A DNA stretch of 61,545 bases from Nocardioides sp. Root122 (lineage in GTDB: Bacteria; Actinomycetota; Actinomycetes; Propionibacteriales; Nocardioidaceae): positions 1-61,545 of the forward strand of contig NZ_LMDE01000004.1 in assembly GCF_001425025.1 (NCBI RefSeq). Reading direction: 5' to 3'. A program made the translations under genes and the position numbers. Under the pieces are notes generated by a model. The model was not told the DNA's origin, did not search any database, and was given only the letters and a program-made list of their open reading frames with translations. Of this stretch, positions 37,315 through 45,808 are shown one piece after another (the first letter of the stretch is position 1; each line of letters begins with the position of its first letter).

Positions 37315-37889
37315 CGTGTGCCTCCGAGGTCGGCACGCCAAGCGGGGTCGCGACCGATGAAGCCCATCAGGCGGTCGACGACGGGTGCGTCGTCGGGCAC
37401 CGGGACCGCGGGGCCGTACTGGCCGGAGTCGCGGAGCATCGCCTCGATGGGCTGCATCCCGGCGAGCATCCGCGCGGCCTGGTCCTCGTCGAGGCCGGGG
37501 TCCTGGCCGCCGGCACGGGCGAGGTCCCACGAGTGCATGAAGACGTCGGCGGTGTAGAACTGGTCGACGGCGTCGGCCAGGCGGTGCGTCCCGGCGTAGG
37601 GATGGGTGAACGACTCGTCGCCGCGCTCCTCGACGAGCGCCTGCACGGCGTCGGCCTGGTGCTGCCACGCGCCGATCGGGTCCTCGGCGGCGGGCGGTCC
37701 GGACGGCAGCTCGATGCCGCCTGCGGCCAGGAAGCCGGGGAACCACCCGACGAGGTGCTCGACGACGTCGCGTGCGGTCCACCCCGCGACGGGGGCGGGC
37801 GCCGACCAGTCGGGTGTCTGCGCGACCAGCCGGCCGAAGTCCCCGGCCACCACTGCGTGCCGGTCGGCCGGGGCCTCCGGGAGGGCCAT
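37311..37889 (-). CDS. MDMPI/TIGR03086-type DinB-fold protein
   Basis: The 192-residue protein resembles mycothiol-dependent maleylpyruvate isomerase N-terminal domains and TIGR03086 proteins: GWTARDVVEHLVGWFPGF early, and TADVFMHSWDLARAGGQD with the metal-type His/Asp residues. These DinB-like proteins often use the actinobacterial thiol mycothiol. The exact reaction is unknown. Its ATG overlaps the AHSA1 stop (TGATG). Confidence 0.82.
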   Translation of the reverse strand: MALPEAPADRHAVVAGDFGRLVAQTPDWSAPAPVAGWTARDVVEHLVGWFPGFLAAGGIELPSGPPAAEDPIGAWQHQADAVQALVEERGDESFTHPYAGTHRLADAVDQFYTADVFMHSWDLARAGGQDPGLDEDQAARMLAGMQPIEAMLRDSGQYGPAVPVPDDAPVVDRLMGFIGRDPAWRADLGGTR

Positions 37890-38410
37890 CAGAGCGTGCC
37901 CCCGGTGAGGAGCCGGTCGAGGGCGGCGTAGCCCTCGTTGACGCCGACCTCCATGCCGCTGCGCAGCCAGGCGTCGCGGTCCTCGAAGGAGTCGCAGAGG
38001 CTGACGGCGTGCAGCCGGGTGCGGCCGTCGCCGAGGTCCTCGAAGGTCATCGTCTCGAGGGCGACGCCGTCGGGCATGCCCTCCCACGTGAAGGTCTGCA
38101 CGATGCGGTCCTCGCGCACGGTGTGGAAGCAGCCGCGGAAGGACGTCACGAACTCCTCGCGGCCGTCGCTGCCGCGCGCCGAGTAGCTCCAGCTGCCGCC
38201 GTCGCGGGCGTCCCAGTGCGTGATGTCGGCGCCGATGTCGGCCGGCCCGATCCACTGGGAGAAGACCTCGGGATCGGTGTGCGCCCGGAACAGCTGGGCC
38301 GGGGTGGCGGCGAAGTCGCGCCAGATGTGGATCGCGGGGATCGTCTCGTCGGCCTCGATGGCGGCCTCGGGGTAGCGGGTCGTGGTGTCGGTGGACTGCG
38401 CGGTGGTCAT
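37889..38410 (-). CDS. SRPBCC/AHSA1-family protein
   Basis: The 173-residue START-like protein has the AHSA1 pattern: IWRDFAATPAQLFRAHTDPE near the start, WIGPADIGADITHWDARDGG, and a C-terminal amphipathic helix. The fold binds hydrophobic ligands. It is translated with ArsR through a 4-nt overlap, a very common pairing in actinobacteria. I chose ATG 38410; the frame extends upstream through the regulator gene. Confidence 0.88.
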   Translation of the reverse strand: MTTAQSTDTTTRYPEAAIEADETIPAIHIWRDFAATPAQLFRAHTDPEVFSQWIGPADIGADITHWDARDGGSWSYSARGSDGREEFVTSFRGCFHTVREDRIVQTFTWEGMPDGVALETMTFEDLGDGRTRLHAVSLCDSFEDRDAWLRSGMEVGVNEGYAALDRLLTGGTL

Positions 38411-38772
38411 GATGCGGTTCCTTCCTGCGGGTGGGCAGTGCTCGGGTCGTCGGCGTCCTGCATCCGTGCGAGCACGGCGTCGAGGGCGGTGTAGCGCGCC
38501 TCGGCCTGTCGGCGGTAGCGCTCGATCCATCGGGTCATCAGGTCGAACACCTCGGCTTCCAGGTGCACCGGCCGGCGCTGGGCCTCCTTGGTCCGGGTCA
38601 CCAGACCCGCCTCCTCGAGCACCTTGAGGTGCTTGGAGACGGCCTGGAGGCTGACGTCGTAGGGCGCTGCGAGGTCGTTGACCGTGTGGTCGGCCTCCGT
38701 CAGCCGGGCCACCATGTCGCGTCGGGTGGGATCGGCGAGCGCGGCGAAGACGCGGGAGAGCTGGTCGGTCAC
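38407..38772 (-). CDS. ArsR-family transcriptional repressor
   Basis: The 121-residue regulator has a winged-helix DNA-binding domain (FAALADPTRRDMVARLTEAD, then VSLQAVSKHLKVLEEAGLV). It lacks the paired cysteines of metal-sensing ArsR proteins, so it probably responds to an organic ligand, perhaps through its AHSA1 partner. GTG 38772 is preferred because AGGAAGG lies just before it; TTG 38787 is an alternative. Two copies of its likely operator cover its own promoter. Confidence 0.92.
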   Translation of the reverse strand: MTDQLSRVFAALADPTRRDMVARLTEADHTVNDLAAPYDVSLQAVSKHLKVLEEAGLVTRTKEAQRRPVHLEAEVFDLMTRWIERYRRQAEARYTALDAVLARMQDADDPSTAHPQEGTAS

Positions 38773-38783
38773 GGGCACCTTCC

Positions 38784-38846
38784 TCAACTGATCGGTTGAA
38801 TAAAAGGTAGGCGCGCCGCGCCTCTGTTGTCAACCCATCGGTTGAA
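38784..38846 (-). promoter_or_regulatory. ArsR operon promoter with two operators
   Basis: On the minus strand, TTGACA (38833-38828) and TACCTT (38809-38804) are 18 bp apart, a good promoter. Two near-palindromes of the form TCAAC-N6-GTTGAA lie at 38784-38800 and 38830-38846. One overlaps the -35 and the other lies just after the -10, as expected for autorepression. Confidence 0.75.
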
Positions 38847-38851
38847 CAAGG

Positions 38852-39886
38852 TCAGTGCCGCGGGACCCGGACCTTCCGCGAGACGGCCTTGCCGCACTCG
38901 GCCTGCCCCGGGCTGTAGGAGGACGACACCGTGACGCGGTAGCGCGCACCGCGGGGGACCTTGAAGCGGTAGCGGCCCGCCACCGACGCATCCACGGCCA
39001 GGAGCTTGGTGTCGCGGTGGACGCGGACCTTCCACAGCGTGATCCGGGCGCCCGCCTCGCACGCCGCCACGGGGGAGGAGACGGTGGCTTGCAGCCGCTT
39101 CCTGCCGTCCAGCCAGCGCAGCTTCGCCGTGCGCGGGGCGGTGGGGCAACCGGTGGGGGTGCTCGAGGCGACCGTCGGGCACCCGTCCGCCGCCTCGGCC
39201 AGGCCGTCGCCGTCGGAGTCGAGGTCGCACGCGTCGCCGAGCGCGTCGTCGTCACGGTTGGACTGGTCGGCGTTGGGGGTGGTCACGCAGTTGTCCACCT
39301 TGTCCTCGACGCCGTCGCCGTCGGTGTCGCAGGTGGCGTAGGTGAGGGTGAGGGAGAAGCTGCTCAGCGTGCCGCCAACCGTGCTCGAGTAGTTGAGGAC
39401 CCAGAGGCTCCAGGACCCGACGGCCGGGAAGTCCTCGAGACCGCTCGCAGGCGTCGCGGGGAAGTAGGTCCCGGGCCCGTTCGTGGCGCCCGACACCTTG
39501 CGGGTGCCTGCCTCGTCGTCGAAGGTGTAGGTGCCGGTCAGGGCGCCGCCGGTGGCCATGCCCCGGTTGAGCGTCTGCACCGAGGGGACGAGCGCGCCCC
39601 CGGACTTCGGGCCCAGCAGGTGCACGCTGAGGTCCTGCGCGGCAGCGAAGTCGATCGTGTAGCTGATGTCGAGGTCGACGACCTGACGGCTGTCGGCGAC
39701 CTCGATCGTGAACGGGTTCCACGAGTGGTCCTTGCCGGCGTCCGGGCCGACCCGGATGGGGCCGCCGGTCCGGGAGTAGGTCACCGTGCACGGCTGGGGG
39801 GCCGCCTCGGAGGAGCCGGTGAGCGCGATCGACGCGGTCGGTGCCAGGAGGAGCAGGACCAGGGCTCGCACCAGCCGCCGGGTCAT
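38852..39886 (-). CDS. Secreted P-domain / thrombospondin type 3 repeat protein (paralogue 2)
   Basis: The 344-residue protein has a signal peptide ending near residue 28, then a beta-sandwich resembling proprotein convertase P domains (SVHLLGPKSGGALVPSVQTL, VGSWSLWVLNYSSTVGGTL). Next come calcium-binding thrombospondin type 3 motifs (DTDGDGVEDKVDNCVTTPNA, DLDSDGDGLAEAADGCP) and a basic beta-rich C-terminal domain. There is no protease domain. Its ATG overlaps the end of the neighbouring paralogue by 4 nt. Confidence 0.82.
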   Translation of the reverse strand: MTRRLVRALVLLLLAPTASIALTGSSEAAPQPCTVTYSRTGGPIRVGPDAGKDHSWNPFTIEVADSRQVVDLDISYTIDFAAAQDLSVHLLGPKSGGALVPSVQTLNRGMATGGALTGTYTFDDEAGTRKVSGATNGPGTYFPATPASGLEDFPAVGSWSLWVLNYSSTVGGTLSSFSLTLTYATCDTDGDGVEDKVDNCVTTPNADQSNRDDDALGDACDLDSDGDGLAEAADGCPTVASSTPTGCPTAPRTAKLRWLDGRKRLQATVSSPVAACEAGARITLWKVRVHRDTKLLAVDASVAGRYRFKVPRGARYRVTVSSSYSPGQAECGKAVSRKVRVPRH

Positions 39887-40905
39887 CGCACCCGCTCCGT
39901 GTTCGACCGCGCCGCACCGCACTCGGCCTGGCCGGCGGCGTACGAGCTCGCGATCCTGAGGTAGTAGCGCCCGGCCCGACGTGGCGCCTTCGCGCGGTAG
40001 CGCCCCGACGCGTCGGTCTCGGCGACGAGGAGCCTGGTGTCCTTCCCCCGCTTCACCCGCCACAGCGAGGCCTCCGCGCCGGCCCGGCAGCCGGGCGCGT
40101 CGGAGCGCACGACGAACGTGAGCCTCCGCTTCTTCTTGCGGAAGTGGAGGGCGGCCTTGCGCCCCACGGACGGGCAGCCGCTGGTGGTGGCCGCCGCAGT
40201 GCCGGGGCAGCCGTCGACGGTGTCGGCGAGCGCGTCGCCGTCGGTGTCGAGGTCGCAGGCGTCGCCCACCGAGTCGCCGTCCATGTTGGCCTGGTCGGGA
40301 TTGGCAGAGGTGAGGCAGTTGTCGCCGGCGTCGGCGACGCCGTCCTTGTCGGCGTCGCAGTCGAGCGTCAGCGTCAGCGTCACGTTGCCCCACGACCCCG
40401 TGTGCTCGGAGGTGTTGGTGACGAAGAAGCGCCAGCGTCCGGCCGCGACCCCTCCGTCGAGCTCGGCGGCGGCGCGTCGCGGCCGGTAGCGGCCGGAGGG
40501 CGGGCTCACCGCGGCGAACGGGGAGGACGCTTCGTCATCGATGACGAAGACTCCGGCGATCGGTCCTGTGGCGCCCTCCGCGGTCGACCGCGGGGCGTTG
40601 TTCGCCGACTGCGGGTTGTCGAGGGAGAAGGCCAGGCCGGCGGCATCGGGGCTGACGGACACCTCGAACCCGTAGTCGACGTCCAGGACCACCCGCTGGT
40701 CCGGGACCTCGATGTCCACGAAGTCGACCGAGTAGCCCGCGGGTGCGTAGACGGGTGGGACCGCTCGCATCCCCGGTGTCGAGTACGTCGTCGTGCAGGT
40801 GGCGGGTGCGGCCTGTGCGGTTTCCGTGGTGGCGGGGAGCGCGAGCACGGTCGCCGCCGCGGTGAGGACGGCGAGGGCGCGGCTGAGCAGGCGGGACGGG
40901 TTCAT
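39883..40905 (-). CDS. Secreted P-domain / thrombospondin type 3 repeat protein (paralogue 1)
   Basis: This 340-residue protein has the same architecture as its downstream neighbour: signal peptide (ending ETAQAAP), P-domain-like beta-sandwich, two Asp-rich calcium motifs (DADKDGVADAGDNCLTSANP, DLDTDGDALADTVDGCP) and a C-terminal domain ending SSYAAGQAECG. The matching SSYSPGQAECG in the neighbour shows tandem duplication. It is the first gene of the pair, divergent from truA with an 82-nt gap. Confidence 0.82.
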   Translation of the reverse strand: MNPSRLLSRALAVLTAAATVLALPATTETAQAAPATCTTTYSTPGMRAVPPVYAPAGYSVDFVDIEVPDQRVVLDVDYGFEVSVSPDAAGLAFSLDNPQSANNAPRSTAEGATGPIAGVFVIDDEASSPFAAVSPPSGRYRPRRAAAELDGGVAAGRWRFFVTNTSEHTGSWGNVTLTLTLDCDADKDGVADAGDNCLTSANPDQANMDGDSVGDACDLDTDGDALADTVDGCPGTAAATTSGCPSVGRKAALHFRKKKRRLTFVVRSDAPGCRAGAEASLWRVKRGKDTRLLVAETDASGRYRAKAPRRAGRYYLRIASSYAAGQAECGAARSNTERVR

Positions 40906-40987
40906 GGCGGGGCCAGCCTAGGTAATGGATCCGTCGCCGGACACCCGTCGTCCGAAGCAGGTCCGGCGGGCCGCCTAGGATCGGGGC

Positions 40988-41824
40988 GTGCGCCTGCGGA
41001 TCGACTGTGCCTACGACGGCGCCGACTTCTCCGGCTGGGCCGCCCAGCCCGGGCTGCGTACGGTCCAGGGCACCCTCGAGACCGCCCTCGCCACCGCGCT
41101 CCGCGTGTCGGACGTGCGGGTCACCGTGGCGGGCCGTACGGACGCCGGCGTCCACGCACGGGGCCAGGTCACGCACCTCGACGTGGACCACGACGTGGTG
41201 GTCGCCTCGGCCGGGCGCTCCAGCGACCCGCCGCTCGACGCCCTGGCCCGCCGGGTCGACGGGATCCTGCCGCCCGACCTGCGCGTGCGCCGGGTCAGCG
41301 AGGCGCCGGCCGGCTTCGACGCCCGCTTCTCCGCGACCTGGCGCCGGTACGCCTACCGCATCGCCGACGCGCAGTCGCTCGCCGACCCGCTCGTGCGCGG
41401 CTTCGTGCTGACCTGGCCACGCCACCTCGACGTCGAGGCGATGAACCAGGCCTCCGCGCCGCTGGTCGGCCTCCAGGACTTCGCCGCCTTCTGCAAGCAG
41501 CGCGAGGGCGCCACCACGGTGCGCACCCTGCTCGACCTGGTGTGGCGCCGCGACGACGCCGGCCTCGTCGTCGGCGACGTCCGCGCCGACGCGTTCTGCC
41601 ACAACATGGTCCGGGCACTGGTCGGCAGCCTCATCGCCGTCGGCGAGGGCCGCAAGCCCGTCGGTTGGCCGGCCGAGGTGATGGCCGGTCGGCGCCGCGA
41701 TGCCGGCGTACGCGTGGTGCACGCCCACGGCCTCACCCTCGAGGAGGTCGGCTACCCCGACGACGCTGAGCTGGCCGCCCAGGCCGACCGAGCCCGAGCC
41801 CGACGAGAGGCGATCGATGCCTGA
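40988..41824 (+). CDS. truA: tRNA pseudouridine(38-40) synthase
   Basis: TruA converts uridines 38-40 of the anticodon arm to pseudouridine. The catalytic Asp is D52 in AGRTDAGVHA. The C-terminal block NMVRALVGSLIAVGEGR is typical. The 278-residue length is normal and the start is GTG. In most relatives truA follows rplQ; here about 5.3 kb of minus-strand genes lie between. It overlaps the next gene by 8 nt. Confidence 0.96.
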   Translation: MRLRIDCAYDGADFSGWAAQPGLRTVQGTLETALATALRVSDVRVTVAGRTDAGVHARGQVTHLDVDHDVVVASAGRSSDPPLDALARRVDGILPPDLRVRRVSEAPAGFDARFSATWRRYAYRIADAQSLADPLVRGFVLTWPRHLDVEAMNQASAPLVGLQDFAAFCKQREGATTVRTLLDLVWRRDDAGLVVGDVRADAFCHNMVRALVGSLIAVGEGRKPVGWPAEVMAGRRRDAGVRVVHAHGLTLEEVGYPDDAELAAQADRARARREAIDA

Positions 41825-42416
41825 GCACTACTTCTCCGCCGACCCCGGCGTGCCCTTCGAGCGGGAGAGCTTCACCGCCGGGCTGTGGGGCCACGAGCTG
41901 ACGATCGAGACCGGGTCGGGCGTGTTCAGCCGCGGCCACCTCGACCACGCCACCGCCGTGCTGTTCAAGGAGCTCCCGCCGCCGCCGCAGGGCCAGTTCC
42001 TCGACCTCGGCTGCGGCTACGGCGTCATCGGGCTGGCGATCGCGAGGGCGGTGCCGCTGGCCAACGTCACCGCCGTCGACGTCAACGAGCGCGCGCTCCT
42101 GCTCGCCAACGACAACGCCCGCGCCCTCGGGCTCGACTCGCGCTTCGTGGCGTGCCTGCCCGAGCAGGTGCCCGGCAACCAGGTCTTCGACGAGATCTGG
42201 TCCAACCCGCCGATCCGCATCGGCAAGGAGGCGCTCCACGAGCTGTTGCTGACGTGGCTGCCGCGGCTCGCGCCCGGCGGCCGGATGGTGATGGTCGTCG
42301 GGAAGAACCTCGGTGGAGACTCGCTCCAGCGCTGGCTGACCGAGCAGGGCTGGCCCACCGAGCGGCTCGCCAGCAGCAAGGGCTTCCGGGTGCTGGAGAC
42401 GCGCCGCCCCGCCTAG
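41817..42416 (+). CDS. RsmC-like small-subunit rRNA methyltransferase
   Basis: The 199-residue class I methyltransferase has a SAM loop LDLGCGYGVIG (residues 62-72) and the catalytic NPPIR (N130), the pattern of the RsmC/RlmG family that makes m2G in rRNA. It is a single-domain form without the N-terminal duplicated domain of E. coli RsmC. ATG 41817 begins inside truA, indicating coupling. Its stop region overlaps the convergent APH gene by 4 nt. Confidence 0.88.
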   Translation: MPEHYFSADPGVPFERESFTAGLWGHELTIETGSGVFSRGHLDHATAVLFKELPPPPQGQFLDLGCGYGVIGLAIARAVPLANVTAVDVNERALLLANDNARALGLDSRFVACLPEQVPGNQVFDEIWSNPPIRIGKEALHELLLTWLPRLAPGGRMVMVVGKNLGGDSLQRWLTEQGWPTERLASSKGFRVLETRRPA

Positions 42417-43333
42417 GGCTTGCCGTCCAGGAACATCTTCAGCCGCGTGTGGGTGCTGCCCGGGTCCTGGGGCAGGTGACCGTTGACCGCCCGGCAGACC
42501 CACCCCAGCCGCATCGCGAGCCGGGCCACCTCGCGGAGCTCGTCGAGATCGCGGCCGTAGTGGTCGGCGTACGGGCTCAGGTACGCCGTCAGGTGGGGCT
42601 CGAGGTCCTCGGAGTCCTCCTCGTCGTCGACGCCCCACGAGATCACGCCCTCGAGGGTGACGGCGAGGGTGAAGAACGGGTGCGAGACGCAGGCGTCGCC
42701 CCAGTCGAGCACCTGGTGCACGCCGGTGCCGAGGAAGACCTGGCCGTCGTGGAGGTCGTCGTGCTGCACGGTCTCGCGGATCCCGAAGGCGCCCAGCCGG
42801 TCGCACAGGTCCCGGACCTCCTCCGGTCCGGGCAGCCGCGGGTCGGCGTCGGTCAGTCCCACCAGGAGGGCGGCGTACGAGCCGGGGAGCGTGTGCAGAC
42901 GGCAGTCGGGCAGGCCGAGGGCCAGGAGGGCGTCGACGTCGTCCTCGCAGGCGATCTGGACACGGGCGTAGGCCGCGAGGACGTCGTGCCACCGCTCCAG
43001 GCTGCGCTCGTCGGCGATGACGTCGCGCAGGCGGGGCCCGGCGTCCGCGAGCAGCATCCAGCCGGTGCGGGGGTCGTGGGCGAGGGGTGGCGGGACCCGG
43101 CCGTCCGACCGGCCGGCGACCAGCTCGAGGACCACGGCCTCGTGGGCCATCGCCTCCTCGTTGGCCTTGAACCACACCGCACTGCTGTCGGTGGGCACCC
43201 GCATCACCGTCGACCAGGCGGTGACGTGCGGCTGCTCGACCTCCCCGGTCCGCGTCAGGCCGAGCGCCGCGAGCTGCTCGTCGATCCACGTCTGCGCCTC
43301 GGCCACGAACGCCGGCTCCCGCCACCTCTCCAT
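42413..43333 (-). CDS. Aminoglycoside-phosphotransferase-family kinase
   Basis: The 306-residue protein has the APH fold with the catalytic loop QHDDLHDGQVF and the metal-binding VLDWGDA. The ATP-site lysine region is VWFKANEEAMAHEAVVLEL. Many actinobacterial members phosphorylate small molecules other than aminoglycosides, so resistance cannot be inferred. I chose ATG 43333, where the conserved part begins. Confidence 0.85.
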   Translation of the reverse strand: MERWREPAFVAEAQTWIDEQLAALGLTRTGEVEQPHVTAWSTVMRVPTDSSAVWFKANEEAMAHEAVVLELVAGRSDGRVPPPLAHDPRTGWMLLADAGPRLRDVIADERSLERWHDVLAAYARVQIACEDDVDALLALGLPDCRLHTLPGSYAALLVGLTDADPRLPGPEEVRDLCDRLGAFGIRETVQHDDLHDGQVFLGTGVHQVLDWGDACVSHPFFTLAVTLEGVISWGVDDEEDSEDLEPHLTAYLSPYADHYGRDLDELREVARLAMRLGWVCRAVNGHLPQDPGSTHTRLKMFLDGKP

Positions 43334-43386
43334 GCCGCAGATTCCAGCGGGTCCGGCCGTGTGGAGCAACGGATTTCGGCGCGCGG

Positions 43387-44649
43387 TCACCCGAGGCGTA
43401 CGGGCAGCCGCTCCACGCCGTGCACGATGGCGAGCTCGGTGAAGCGCAGGTCGGCGGGGTCGCACGCCAGCGACAGGTCGGGGAAACGGCGGGCCAGGGC
43501 GACCAGCGCGGTGCGCAGCTCCATCCGGGCCAGCTCGGCGCCCACGCAGCGGTGCAGGCCGTGGCCGAACGCGAGGGTGCCGGCCGCGGCGGCGGTGGGG
43601 TCGAACTGCTCGGGGTCGACGCGGTGGGCGGGGTCGCGCTCGGCGCCGGTCAGCGAGATGAGGACGATGTCGCCGGGCTGGACCGCCTGCCCGCCGATCG
43701 TGACCGCGTGGCGCGCGATCCGTGGGAACGCCATCTGCACCGGACACACGAAGCGCAGCAGCTCCTCGACGACGCGGTCGACCTCCGCGGGCTCGCCGCG
43801 CTGCAGCGTCGCCCAGGACTCCGGGTGCTGGAGCAGGACCCACGTGCCGAGCGACAGCATGCTCGCGCTGGTCTCGTAGCCGCCGAGGAAGACACCGTCG
43901 GCCAGACCACCGAGCTCGACGTCGTCGAAGTCGGCGCCGTGGTCGGCGACCATCCGGGAGACGAGCCCGTCCGGCAGGTGCGGGTGGCGGCGCTCGTCAG
44001 CGACCAGGTCGATGAGGAACCGGCGCGTGCCGGCGGCGGTGTCGAAGATGCCCGCCCCGGCGTCGCGCAGGTCGAACCGTGCGGCACCCTGCGCGCGGAA
44101 CGTCCGCCGGTCCACGGCGGGCATCCCGAGCAGGTCGCAGATGACACCGAAGGGGACCTGGAAGCCGAACCGTTCGACCAGGTCGACCTCGGGACCGTGC
44201 GCCTCCATGTCGTCGAGGGCGGCCGCCACCACGCGGTCGATGTCGTCCTGGAGCTCAGCGAGGCGGCGGCGGGTGAAGTACGGCGTGAGGACACCGCGCA
44301 GTCGTCCGTGGTCGGGCTGGTCGGTCATGCCCAGCCCGCCGATCCGCTCCGCCGGGGTGCGGTCCTGGCGGCCGATGATGCCGCGCACGTCGTTGGCGTA
44401 GGCCCCGGAGTCGGCCAGCACGGCCCGGGCGACGTCGTAGCCCGTGACCAGCCAGACCCGCGTGCCGAGCAGGCTCGCGAACCGCACCACGTCACCGCGC
44501 TCCCGCGTCGTCGCCAGGCGGGCGATGGGGTCGACGCCGTCGCGCTGCAGCGGGAACCGGATGCTCGCCGGCACCCGGCGGACGTAGGGGACCCGGCGCG
44601 CGGTCGACAGCGCGATCCTGAACGCGGTGCCGCGCAACGAGGTCGTCAT
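43387..44649 (-). CDS. Cytochrome P450
   Basis: The 420-residue soluble P450 has the haem-binding loop FGHGLHRCVGAELARME, with ligand C368, an ExxR motif in EELLRFV, and the I-helix oxygen motif GGYETSAS. It is a class I bacterial P450 that would need separate ferredoxin and reductase, not encoded next to it. Substrate unknown. ATG 44649 is preferred; 12 additional residues are possible from 44685. Confidence 0.94.
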   Translation of the reverse strand: MTTSLRGTAFRIALSTARRVPYVRRVPASIRFPLQRDGVDPIARLATTRERGDVVRFASLLGTRVWLVTGYDVARAVLADSGAYANDVRGIIGRQDRTPAERIGGLGMTDQPDHGRLRGVLTPYFTRRRLAELQDDIDRVVAAALDDMEAHGPEVDLVERFGFQVPFGVICDLLGMPAVDRRTFRAQGAARFDLRDAGAGIFDTAAGTRRFLIDLVADERRHPHLPDGLVSRMVADHGADFDDVELGGLADGVFLGGYETSASMLSLGTWVLLQHPESWATLQRGEPAEVDRVVEELLRFVCPVQMAFPRIARHAVTIGGQAVQPGDIVLISLTGAERDPAHRVDPEQFDPTAAAAGTLAFGHGLHRCVGAELARMELRTALVALARRFPDLSLACDPADLRFTELAIVHGVERLPVRLG

Positions 44650-44773
44650 GACTCCAGTGCACCGCTGTTGGCCGTCCGGCGCCATCGGGATTCACCCCGG
44701 AACTCACTCAGGTCCACATCGGGGACACCCCCGACTGCCCCCGCCCGCTGGGGGCAGACGGCAGGATGGCCCC

Positions 44774-45808
44774 ATGGCCTACGAAGCAGCCTCCGACAGG
44801 TATGACGACGCCCGCGGCATGCACTACCGCTTCACCGGGAGGAGCGGCCTCCGGCTGCCCGCGCTCTCGCTCGGCCTGTGGCAGAACTTCGGCACCGACC
44901 GTCCGGAGGAGACGCAGCGCGCGATCCTGCGCCGTGCCTTCGACCGCGGCGTGACCCACTTCGACCTCGCGAACAACTACGGCCCGCCCTACGGCCGCGC
45001 CGAGGAGAACTTCGGCCGCTTCCTCAAGGACGACTTCAGGCCCTACCGCGACGAGCTGGTGATCTCGACCAAGGCCGGCTGGGACATGTGGCCGGGTCCC
45101 TACGGCCAGGGCGGCGGCTCGCGGAAGTACGTCCTAGCCTCGCTCGACCAGTCGCTGGCGCGCCTCGGGCTCGACTACGTCGACATCTTCTACAGCCACC
45201 GCTTCGACCCCGACACCCCGGTCGAGGAGACGATGATGGCGCTGGACACGGCGGTGCGGTCCGGGCGAGCGCTCTACGCCGGCATCTCGTCGTACTCCCC
45301 GACGAAGACGCAGGAGGCGGCCGCGATCGCCCGGGACCTCGGCACCCCGCTGCTGATCCACCAGCCGTCCTACAACATGCTCAACCGCTGGGTCGAGGAC
45401 GGGCTGCTCGACGAGCTCGAGGAGCAGGGAATGGGCTGCATCGTCTTCAGCGCCCTGGCCCAGGGGCTCCTCACCGACCGCTACCTCCACGGTGTGCCGA
45501 CCGACTCGCGCGCGGCGCGTGCGGACTCGACGCTGACCGGCCTCGACGACGAGGTGCTCGAGCGGGTGCGTGGGCTCGACGCCCTCGCCGAGCGGCGCGG
45601 CCAGAAGCTCGCCCAGCTCGCCCTGCAGTGGGTGCTGCGCGACGAGCGGGTGACCAGCGCGGTGATCGGCGCCTCGAGCGTCGAGCAGCTCGACACCAAC
45701 CTCGACGCGCTGTCGTTCCCGCCGCTCACCGACGACGAGCAGGCCGAGATCGACCGCTACGCCGTGGAGTCGGGGATCAACCTCTGGGCGAAGCAGACCG
45801 AGGAGTGA
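44774..45808 (+). CDS. Aldo/keto reductase (YghZ/GPR-like)
   Basis: The 344-residue TIM-barrel reductase has the full catalytic tetrad D64, Y69, K100 and H142. The sequence resembles E. coli YghZ, an L-glyceraldehyde-3-phosphate reductase that also detoxifies methylglyoxal, and related Kv-beta-type AKRs. It uses NADPH. The stop overlaps the next gene's GTG by 4 nt, so the pair is co-translated. Confidence 0.9.
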   Translation: MAYEAASDRYDDARGMHYRFTGRSGLRLPALSLGLWQNFGTDRPEETQRAILRRAFDRGVTHFDLANNYGPPYGRAEENFGRFLKDDFRPYRDELVISTKAGWDMWPGPYGQGGGSRKYVLASLDQSLARLGLDYVDIFYSHRFDPDTPVEETMMALDTAVRSGRALYAGISSYSPTKTQEAAAIARDLGTPLLIHQPSYNMLNRWVEDGLLDELEEQGMGCIVFSALAQGLLTDRYLHGVPTDSRAARADSTLTGLDDEVLERVRGLDALAERRGQKLAQLALQWVLRDERVTSAVIGASSVEQLDTNLDALSFPPLTDDEQAEIDRYAVESGINLWAKQTEE

